NCBI GenBank assembly: GCA_026004675.1
Contig: BPJP01000003.1
Location: 558,001 to 622,000, forward strand
Direction: 5' to 3'
DNA: 64,000 nt
Origin: Gemmatales bacterium
GTDB taxonomy: Bacteria; Planctomycetota; Planctomycetia; Gemmatales; Gemmataceae
Part shown: positions 57,388 through 64,000 of the stretch, one piece after another
How the letters are laid out: the number at the start of each line of letters is the position of its first letter
Numbering within the stretch: position 1 is the stretch's first letter
Made by a program: the position numbers and the translations under genes
The notes under the pieces: model-generated
What the model was told of the DNA's origin: nothing
Databases searched by the model: none
What the model saw: the letters and a program-made list of their open reading frames with translations, nothing else

Positions 57388-58917
57388 ATGTTTTCGCCCA
57401 CAGTCACGCACGTTGAACCCCAAACCCGTTCCCAGGCCCTTACGGCGATTCAAGCGCGGCTTTTCCACGAGTACGGCCGAAGCTCGCAACCGGCACGGCA
57501 ACTGATGACCTGGCTGCTCGACCGCCGAAACCTCGAGGCCGCCTGGCAACGCGTCGCCGCCGCTCAAGGTGCCGATACCCCAGGCGTCGACGGCGTCCGT
57601 TGCCGGGACATCGACCAGTCCATCGACTCCTGGTTGTCCGACCTGGCCGACGACCTCTTGCGCCGACGCTACCGCCCCCGGTCCATCCGCTGGGTGGCGA
57701 TCCCCAAACCCAATAAACCAGGCGAAACCAGACGGCTTGGCATCCTCACTGTCCGCGATCGCGTTGTTCATGCTGCCATCAAACAGGTCCTCGAACCCAT
57801 CATCGAGCCGAAATTCCTGACAACAAGCTTCGGCTTCCGACCCGGCCGATGCGTCGCCGGCGCTCTGGCAGAGGCCGTCCGTGGACTCAGCAGCAACGGC
57901 GACCACCCCCCTCAATTCATCTGGGTCCGACAACTCGACATCGCCCAATGTTTCGACTCCCTCGACCACGAAATCCTTGCCGCCGAATTGAACCGCTACG
58001 TCGCCGACCCGGACCTTCTTCACCTCATCCACAAAACCATCGCAACGGGAGCTACCATCACCGGTCGCTTGTGGTGGCGACGGCGCCTCGGTGTCACCCA
58101 GGGAAGCCCGCTTTCTCCTTTGCTCTGTAATCTCTACCTCCACCCTCTCGATGTCGCTCTCGACCAGTTGGCGGCCTCCCTCCGCGGTGGCGTGCGACTC
58201 CTCCGCTACGCGGACGACCTCCTACTCCTCGCCAGCGAGCGACAATTCGGCGAACGCGCCTCCGAACTCATTCGCCACATCCTCAAAAAACTCCGCCTCA
58301 AATGCCGACAACCATCCCCAGACCTTCGCCAGGCACTCGAAGGCGTCGAATGGCTCGGCGTTCGCCTTCAACCCAAGCGACGAACCTGGTCCCCGCAAAA
58401 ACTGTTCGGCTACGTCATCCCGGACGCCAAAATCCTCGAAATGTTCGAACGAATCAAAGAAATGACCGAACCTCCAAGCTCCAAAATCGACAGCAGCGCT
58501 TTCAACATCGGACGCTGGATCGTTTCGGTCAATGAGCAATTGCGCGACTGGCGACAAGCCTACCGCTTTGCGGACAACGCTGCCGATGTCTTTGCCGACA
58601 TCGATGACCTGACACGATCACGCGTCTTCGAACTGATCAAACGCATTACCGGCAGCAGTGCCGACGAAGTCTACCGCCGATTCAAAGTCCGTCTCCCCAG
58701 AGGTTTCTGGACTTGGGAGGTGCCCGGAGCGCGACTCGTCATCTTGTCTTCGCTCGCTCCCCATGCTCCCAGCCGCCTGACGCACAAGCCTGCCTGGATG
58801 AAGGCTGCACCTGACCGGGTCTCTCCCGTGCCCCAGCAGGCGGCACCGCCCAACCAGGACGTTCCGGCTTTGCCTCCTCCCCCAAAAGCCGACACTCCAC
58901 AGGATGTTACCCCTTGA
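57388..58917 (+). CDS. CRISPR-associated reverse transcriptase, stand-alone
   Basis: A 509-residue RT of group II intron/CRISPR-RT type, with AAGGAAGGAGG upstream. Conserved blocks are GADTPGVDGV (RT0/1), YRPRSIRWVAIPKPN, RRLGILTVRDRVV, TTSFGFRPGRC, the first metal Asp in LDIAQCFDSLDHE, GVTQGSPLSPLLCNLYLH and the active-site YADD at Tyr274. A thumb/maturase-like region is short, no HNH endonuclease is visible, and a Pro/Ala-rich tail ends the protein. It is placed between cas2 and cas1 but not fused to either. No intron RNA structure is apparent around it, which argues against a mobile group II intron. It should make cDNA during spacer capture from RNA. Confidence 0.92.
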   Translation: MFSPTVTHVEPQTRSQALTAIQARLFHEYGRSSQPARQLMTWLLDRRNLEAAWQRVAAAQGADTPGVDGVRCRDIDQSIDSWLSDLADDLLRRRYRPRSIRWVAIPKPNKPGETRRLGILTVRDRVVHAAIKQVLEPIIEPKFLTTSFGFRPGRCVAGALAEAVRGLSSNGDHPPQFIWVRQLDIAQCFDSLDHEILAAELNRYVADPDLLHLIHKTIATGATITGRLWWRRRLGVTQGSPLSPLLCNLYLHPLDVALDQLAASLRGGVRLLRYADDLLLLASERQFGERASELIRHILKKLRLKCRQPSPDLRQALEGVEWLGVRLQPKRRTWSPQKLFGYVIPDAKILEMFERIKEMTEPPSSKIDSSAFNIGRWIVSVNEQLRDWRQAYRFADNAADVFADIDDLTRSRVFELIKRITGSSADEVYRRFKVRLPRGFWTWEVPGARLVILSSLAPHAPSRLTHKPAWMKAAPDRVSPVPQQAAPPNQDVPALPPPPKADTPQDVTP

Positions 58918-58941
58918 TCAAATTCGACGGAGGGACCAGCC

Positions 58942-59901
58942 TTGTTTCGACCAAGCGTTTTCGCCGCTGCCATCGCCCACCTGGTCGGCCCTGGAAAAAT
59001 CAAAATCGCCAATCGCCGACTGGTGTTTTCGGCCAAGGACCAGAAGCCTCTTCGGCTCGACGCCTCGGCTTTGAAAACCCTCTTCTGTTACGGACCGGTC
59101 GGCATCAGTGACGATGCTTTCGACCTGCTCTTCTCTCAACACATTTCCGTAGTCTGGCTCAGCCGCGACGCTCGCCGCTGCCGCGCTCGTCTCGTCGCGG
59201 TTGACGCCAGCCGCGCCTCGCTTCGCCTCCACCAATACCGCGCCTTCCTCGATCCTCCCTTCCGCCGCGACTTCGCTGCCCATCTGGTCGTCCAAAAAAT
59301 CGATTCGCAAATCCTCGCTGCCAGGCATTACCAGCGGCACGGCTTGGCAGCCGCTGCCGACGCCCTGCAAACGCTCGACTCCCTCAGGAACAAACTTCCC
59401 CATGCCAACCTCGATGAAATCCGCGGCATCGAAGGGGCCGCTTCCGCACGCTGGTTCGCCTTGCTCGGCGACATCCTCCAGCCTCCCTGGAGCTTTTCTT
59501 GCCGTTCCAGGCGACCCCCCAAGGACCCCGTCAATGCCCTTTTGAGCCTGGGCTACACGCTCCTGTTCACTCGCGCTCTGGTTTTCGCGGAAGCTTGCGG
59601 GTTCGAAACCTACCTCGGCGCCTTTCACGACTTTCGACCGGGAAGACCGTCTTTGGCCTGCGACTTGATCGAGCCTTTTCGCGTGCCCGCGGTCGACCGC
59701 TGGGTCATTGGTCTGTGCAACCGGCAGGAGATTACGCCTCAGGATTTTTTTGCCGATTCTTCCGGATTTCGCTTGCAACCCGAACGATTCGGCGCTATTT
59801 TACACTCGTGGGAAAAGCACTACTTTGAAACGCGTCAAGACGAAGCTCTGCAAAAGGAAGTAGAGGAGTTGGTGAAGAAGGTGCAGCGTTTTCGTGGTTG
59901 A
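58942..59901 (+). CDS. cas1: CRISPR integrase Cas1
   Basis: A 319-residue Cas1. The metal-binding triad is Glu164 (GIEGAASARWFA), His229 (GAFHDFRPGRPSL) and Asp241 (ACDLIEPFR). The N-terminal beta domain contains ALKTLFCYGPVGISDDAFDLLFSQHISVVWLS. The start is TTG 58942, supported by GGAGGGA nine bases upstream and by the absence of an ATG before conserved sequence. It is 24 bases after the RT stop. The array leader begins directly after its stop. Confidence 0.93.
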   Translation: MFRPSVFAAAIAHLVGPGKIKIANRRLVFSAKDQKPLRLDASALKTLFCYGPVGISDDAFDLLFSQHISVVWLSRDARRCRARLVAVDASRASLRLHQYRAFLDPPFRRDFAAHLVVQKIDSQILAARHYQRHGLAAAADALQTLDSLRNKLPHANLDEIRGIEGAASARWFALLGDILQPPWSFSCRSRRPPKDPVNALLSLGYTLLFTRALVFAEACGFETYLGAFHDFRPGRPSLACDLIEPFRVPAVDRWVIGLCNRQEITPQDFFADSSGFRLQPERFGAILHSWEKHYFETRQDEALQKEVEELVKKVQRFRG

Positions 59902-60193
59902 GTGCTTGTTGCCCAGGCAAATGCACAAGAAATAGGCAAGTGTTGGGAGCGTGTTGATTTTTTGACGTAAGGTCTGGTGTATTCGTGGTTTGTGTCGTTG
60001 ATGGAATTTAAGACAGACGTTTTACTGCCTGGGGGGTGTGGGCAAGAACGGAAGTCTAAAGGTTGTTTGGGTTTATGTCAAAAAATTGGGGTATGGTTGC
60101 CGGAAAATTTTTGGGGTTTGGGCTGAAAGGAGGGGGGGTCTGGGCAAACAGGCTATTTAAGTTGTTAAATGATAAGGGTTTGCGAGAGGGGGA
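59902..60193 (+). promoter_or_regulatory. CRISPR leader
   Basis: 292 bases between cas1 and the first repeat with no gene. The strand is G/T-rich with A and T tracts (CAAAAAATTGG, GGAAAATTTTTGGGG), clearly lower in GC than the flanks, as CRISPR leaders often are. TTGACG at 59962-59967 could be a -35 box, but no good -10 follows at the usual distance. Repeat polarity (ATTGAAAC end away from it) and decay of the distal repeats both place the leader here. Confidence 0.75.
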
Positions 60194-62731
60194 GGCGCAA
60201 CGCCCTGGCCGATTGAGAGGCCATTGAAACTTGTGTTCTCGGAGGAGGCTTCTTGCCCCCTCAAGGCGCAACGCCCTGGCCGATTGAGAGGCCATTGAAA
60301 CATATGGCGCGTACACCTTCGTTGGCACGATCCATGGCGCAACGCCCTGGCCGATTGAGAGGCCATTGAAACCTTAGAGTTGCCTCTTCTTCTTTTAAGA
60401 GGTTCATTGGGCGCAACGCCCTGGCCGATTGAGAGGCCATTGAAACACCACCGGGCCGAATTCAATGACAAACTGGTCGGAATGGCGCAACGCCCTGGCC
60501 GATTGAGAGGCCATTGAAACGTAGCAGTGTGGCGGAGGGCGAGCTGTCAAGCTCTGGCGCAACGCCCTGGCCGATTGAGAGGCCATTGAAACCTTAAGCT
60601 AGATAAAAACGCATCAAAAAATTTCATTGGCGCAACGCCCTGGCCGATTGAGAGGCCATTGAAACCCGAGCCCTCTGGCAACTCAACGATGACGTAGCCG
60701 TTGGGCGCAACGCCCTGGCCGATTGAGAGGCCATTGAAACAGTATTGGCCCACCAATAACTTGTCGTCCTCGGACAGGGGCGCAACGCCCTGGCCGATTG
60801 AGAGGCCATTGAAACAGATTTTCAAGGTCGAGATTTTCAAGGTCGATATTGCGGCGCAACGCCCTGGCCGATTGAGAGGCCATTGAAACCCACCGCTTGA
60901 TAATCATGGCTCCCTCCTTTCTGGAGGCGCAACGCCCTGGCCGATTGAGAGGCCATTGAAACGGCCAGAGTACTGGCCCACTAGCAATCTATCGTCCTCG
61001 GCGCAACGCCCTGGCCGATTGAGAGGCCATTGAAACAAAGGAGGAGCCATGGTGAGCATCCGCCGCACAGCGGCGCAACGCCCTGGCCGATTGAGAGGCC
61101 ATTGAAACCGGCTATGTTTTGGGTTGGCGGTGTTAAAACAGACGGCGCAACGCCCTGGCCGATTGAGAGGCCATTGAAACTCTGCGGGTGCGGGACCGCG
61201 CGGAAAGGGTTGAGTGGCGCAACGCCCTGGCCGATTGAGAGGCCATTGAAACCGAAAACCGCTTCCAATCCTTTTTCTGGCCATTCGGGCGCAACGCCCT
61301 GGCCGATTGAGAGGCCATTGAAACCAAAGGAAGATATGCCGGAAGAAGCAATTCGGATGGCGCAACGCCCTGGCCGATTGAGAGGCCATTGAAACAGCAC
61401 TCGGCGGCACCGGCAGATCGATGCCGAACCGGGCGGCGCAACGCCCTGGCCGATTGAGAGGCCATTGAAACTCACCTTCTCCGGAGTGAACACCTTTTTT
61501 CGATAAGGCGCAACGCCCTGGCCGATTGAGAGGCCATTGAAACTACTGCCCTCCGGAAAGATGATTCTCTCATCATCGAGGCGCAACGCCCTGGCCGATT
61601 GAGAGGCCATTGAAACAGGCGTACTGAGACAACCACACAATCCAGGGGTAGCTATGGCGCAACGCCCTGGCCGATTGAGAGGCCATTGAAACGCGAAGTT
61701 GAGGAGGTTGAGGAGGTTCAGGAGGTTGGCGCAACGCCCTGGCCGATTGAGAGGCCATTGAAACCGCCGGGCGAGCGCATCGATTGTACTTCGATGCGAG
61801 GGATTGAGGCGCAACGCCCTGGCCGATTGAGAGGCCATTGAAACTCCTGTTGTTGACCCTGTTGTTGCTGCTGTTGACCCTGGCGCAACGCCCTGGCCGA
61901 TTGAGAGGCCATTGAAACGTCCGCGCGGTCCAGGCGCTTTTTAAGCGCCTTTTCCGGCGCAACGCCCTGGCCGATTGAGAGGCCATTGAAACGTGACGGT
62001 GTTCAAGTAGATCACTACGATCTTTCGGCGCAACGCCCTGGCCGATTGAGAGGCCATTGAAACACACGAGTGCCATATCTGGCGAGCAATCTCCTCACGG
62101 CGCAACGCCCTGGCCGATTGAGAGGCCATTGAAACGTTGCTCCCTCCGGGAGACGTGGGCCAGTATACTGGCCCACGGCGCAACGCCCTGGCCGATTGAG
62201 AGGCCATTGAAACTCATCATCGCGGTTGGCGATTGTACACCCCAACTCTTGGCGCAACGCCCTGGCCGATTGAGAGGCCATTGAAACGGCGAACGTGGTA
62301 CTTTCTGCGCAAAATCCTCTTCTTGGCGCAACGCCCTGGCCGATTGAGAGGCCATTGAAACCGACTCGACCGCGAAGGATCACTTCCATGTGATCCTTCG
62401 GCGCAACGCCCTGGCCGATTGAGAGGCCATTGAAACGGAGAACTTGAATGAGGCTCGTTCGATCTCCTCTGGGGAGGCGCAACGCCCTGGCCGATTGAGA
62501 GGCCATTGAAACTGACTTCAAAACGATCCACTTCTATGTTTTTCGGCGCAGGGCGCAACGCCCTGGCCGATTGAGAGGCCATTGAAACGGTAGCCCCCGC
62601 GGGGAAGGGCTTGCTCTTCCCTGGGGGCGCAACGCCCTGGCCGATTGAGAGGCCATTGAAACATTCGAAGGCGAGACAGGAGAAAAGTCACGTCCGCCGA
62701 GGCGCAACGCCCTGGCCGATTGAGAGGCCAT
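60194..62731 (+). CRISPR. CRISPR array, 35 repeats of 37 nt, 34 spacers
   Basis: Repeat unit of 37 nt beginning GGCGCAACGCCCTGGCC and ending GAGAGGCCATTGAAAC; 34 copies are identical as far as I could check and the last (62701-62731) breaks after GAGGCCAT. Spacers are 34-43 nt. The repeat has two small stems, GGCG/CGCC and TGGCC/GGCCA, the second directly before the 8-nt ATTGAAAC tag where Cas6 should cut. ATTGAAAC is typical of type III tags, so transcription runs left to right from the leader. The end of cas1 lies 292 bases upstream. Long minus-strand open frames across the array arise because the repeat lacks stops in all three reverse frames; they are not genes. Confidence 0.99.
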
Positions 62732-62775
62732 CAGACTTCAGCGGACGACACACAGATCGTCCTGCCAACCGAGAG

Positions 62776-62808
62776 GGCAAGCCCTGGCCATTGGCCAGGC
62801 CAGCAAAA
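62776..62808 (+). repeat. Decayed CRISPR repeat beyond the array
   Basis: GGCAAGCCCTGGCCATTGG followed by CCAGGCCAGCAAAA aligns with the array repeat after a few gaps. It starts exactly 75 bases after the last repeat start, that is one 37-nt repeat plus a 38-nt spacer. It appears to be a mutated 36th repeat at the old end of the array. Confidence 0.6.
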
Positions 62809-62836
62809 TTTCAAGGCTAGAAAAAATGCCGACAAA

Positions 62837-63355
62837 ATGCCGAAAAAAGACGACGCGAACCCAAATTGGAAATGCGTAAAAGTAAGAAGGAGACACTATC
62901 TAAAATTCCTTAATAAATTATGTGACTTCTGCGGCTCTCCACACGTGCTGCCGAAAGAATGGCCCGAACTGTATAAAAACGGCGCCGTAACCAGATTCGT
63001 CATCAAAAAAAAGAAGGTAATAGGCGCTATATCGTATTTCTATAATACACAACTGAAAGGCATCGACATCAAACTGCTTCTGGCACATCCCGGCTTCGAC
63101 AAAGAAGCCATTCTCATCACGCTCTTGGATCGTATGTATCAGCAGCTGACTCGCAACGAAAGGCTGCGCAAGTACACGCGCTACCGAATCTATATCAGCG
63201 AATACGACGACGAAATGCAGGTATTCCTGAGAGAATGCGGTTTCCGGGCTGTGGACGTCATCAAGCGAATGGACGAAGATTATTATGTGTTCGTCCGTCC
63301 TACCCGCCCTCCATTCTTGATCGATGGCGTCTTCAATAAAGACCAACGACCCTAG
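62837..63355 (+). CDS. GNAT-like acetyltransferase, AT-richer than its surroundings
   Basis: A 172-residue protein starting at ATG 62837. The core has GNAT-like elements: FVIKKKKVIGAISYFY, KLLLAHPGFDKEAILITLLDRMYQQL and ending FLRECGFRAVDVIKRMDEDYYVFVRP, the last strand-loop-strand typical of acetyltransferases. A CDFC pair lies at the N terminus. Codons such as TTA, AAA and ATA are frequent (CTTAATAAATTATGTGAC), unlike most genes here, which suggests later arrival. No strong ribosome-binding site precedes the start. Substrate unknown; a link to CRISPR is not evident. Confidence 0.55.
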   Translation: MPKKDDANPNWKCVKVRRRHYLKFLNKLCDFCGSPHVLPKEWPELYKNGAVTRFVIKKKKVIGAISYFYNTQLKGIDIKLLLAHPGFDKEAILITLLDRMYQQLTRNERLRKYTRYRIYISEYDDEMQVFLRECGFRAVDVIKRMDEDYYVFVRPTRPPFLIDGVFNKDQRP

Positions 63356-63437
63356 ACGGAACGTCAGGATAGCTCCGCACCTGCCGAGACGCTGCGCAGG
63401 AAGTGCCTAAAACATCAGCATTTAGGCGAACCTAAGC

Positions 63438-63653
63438 GACCGTCAACTAACGGTGGTTTCGGCGAGCGTTGCGGTATCAGCGCGACGAGCGGACCGTCAA
63501 CTAACGGTGTTTTCAGCGAGCGTCGCGGTGTCAGCGCGACAAGCGGACCGTCAACTAACGGTGATTTCAGCGAGCGTCGTGGCGTCAGTGCGACGAGCGA
63601 ACCGTCAACTAACGGTGTTTTCAGCGAGCGTCGCGCTGTCAGCGCGACGAGTT
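63438..63653. repeat. Four tandem 54-bp units with paired hairpins
   Basis: Units begin at 63438, 63492, 63546 and 63600. Each has ACCGTCAACTAACGGT (ACCGT/ACGGT stem) and a CGTCGCG...CGCGACG hairpin. The fourth is perfect: CGTCGCGCT, loop GTC, AGCGCGACG at 63629-63649, with eight T bases at 63661-63668. The block lies in the 366-base gap between the GNAT-like gene and the sigma factor, which holds no gene. It could end transcription of the upstream gene or be an intergenic REP-like family. Confidence 0.85.
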
Positions 63654-63721
63654 GGCACGCTTTTTTTTGTCCAATTCGGAGCGCATCGGCTCTATTTTGA
63701 TAGGAGATGCTGGAGCGTGCC

Positions 63722-64000
63722 ATGGAAAAGACGCAAGCCAAGACCGAGATGGACCGGGAAGCCGGGCGGGGCGATTTGTTTGTGCGTTTACTGAGCCAGA
63801 ACCAGCGTCGGCTGTATCTGTATGTCATGAGTCTGGTTCCAAGCCGAAACGACGCCGAGGAAGTGCTGCAAGAGACGAATCTGGTTTTGTGGCGGGAATT
63901 TGATCGTTTTGAAGAGGGTACGAATTTCGCTGCGTGGGCATGCCGGGTGGCGTTGAATCAGGTTTTGGCCTGGCGGAAGCGTCGGCAGCGTGATCGGCTG
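63722..64000 (+). CDS. ECF-type RNA polymerase sigma factor, cut by the window end
   Basis: The first 93 codons of a sigma-70-family factor. Region 2 is visible as FVRLLSQNQRRLYLYVMSLVPSRNDAEEVLQETNLVLW and FEEGTNFAAWACRVALNQVLAWRKRRQR, matching the planctomycete-type ECF group. ATG 63722 has GGAG six bases upstream. An in-frame ATG at 63707 is too close to its TAGGAG to be favoured. Region 4 lies beyond the window. Confidence 0.85.
   Translation, partial: MEKTQAKTEMDREAGRGDLFVRLLSQNQRRLYLYVMSLVPSRNDAEEVLQETNLVLWREFDRFEEGTNFAAWACRVALNQVLAWRKRRQRDRL

Noticed and set aside
57388..58917. Mobile group II intron instead of a CRISPR RT
   Set aside because: It lies in frame order between cas2 and cas1 with its own ribosome-binding site, and I saw no HNH domain or intron ends around it.
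60056..62731. Many minus-strand open frames through the array (peptides such as FQWPLNRPGRCA and FNGLSIGQGVAP)
   Set aside because: They are repeat translations in the three stop-free reverse frames, not proteins.
63438..63653. Possible second CRISPR array
   Set aside because: Units are directly tandem with constant 54-base period and no variable spacers.

Overview
The window looks like a chromosome segment of a planctomycete. The clues are a Pirellula/Verrucomicrobium-type haem-binding HEAT-repeat protein, a MoxR/DUF58/BatA/VWA cluster, Ser/Thr kinase and caspase-like architectures, an ECF-type sigma factor, and two squalene-cyclase-like repeat proteins. Rank below phylum cannot be settled by eye. 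The DNA is GC-rich and densely coding on both strands.

Layout. 0-11 kb: gyrA-type topoisomerase (frameshifted), a large c-type haem protein on the minus strand, hemL with a MaoC hydratase, and nrdR. 11-15 kb: a DevC-DevC-DevA-like ABC exporter whose ATPase carries a cyclic-nucleotide-binding domain. 15-23 kb: a small lipoprotein, mutM, a flavin reductase, a caspase-like/S41 peptidase fusion, an amino-acid permease, an FG-GAP-type protein and a prenyltransferase-like repeat protein. 23.7-45 kb: a long plus-strand block with MoxR, DUF58, BatA/VWA proteins, a coiled-coil membrane protein, a Lys/Gly/Glu-repeat protein, a TPR-like protein with an in-frame TGA, an NPCBM protein and three trypsin-like/PDZ proteins, two of which have lost catalytic residues. 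45-54 kb: a coiled-coil protein, a response-regulator/kinase fusion, a DUF1326 protein, a LutB-like Fe-S protein, a metallo-beta-lactamase/D-hydroxyacid-dehydrogenase fusion and an SDR.

55.3-62.8 kb is a CRISPR adaptation and processing island. A minus-strand pair (a membrane SAVED-like protein, then cas6) diverges from a plus-strand cas2 - reverse transcriptase - cas1 operon. A leader and an array of 35 repeats of 37 nt follow. Repeats end in ATTGAAAC, the 8-nt tag typical of Cas6-processed type III arrays. No cas10, cmr/csm or Cascade gene lies here, so the effector must be elsewhere. Within the array, three spacers come from one conserved gene segment, two cover ribosome-binding sites with start codons, and an unusual number can fold into hairpins. 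Together with the adjacent RT this raises the possibility of spacer capture from RNA.

The window closes with an AT-richer GNAT-like gene, a 54-bp tandem hairpin repeat and the start of an ECF-type sigma factor. Two conserved genes (gyrA and a trypsin-like protease) each carry a single extra base in a G run. These may be sequencing errors or true lesions.
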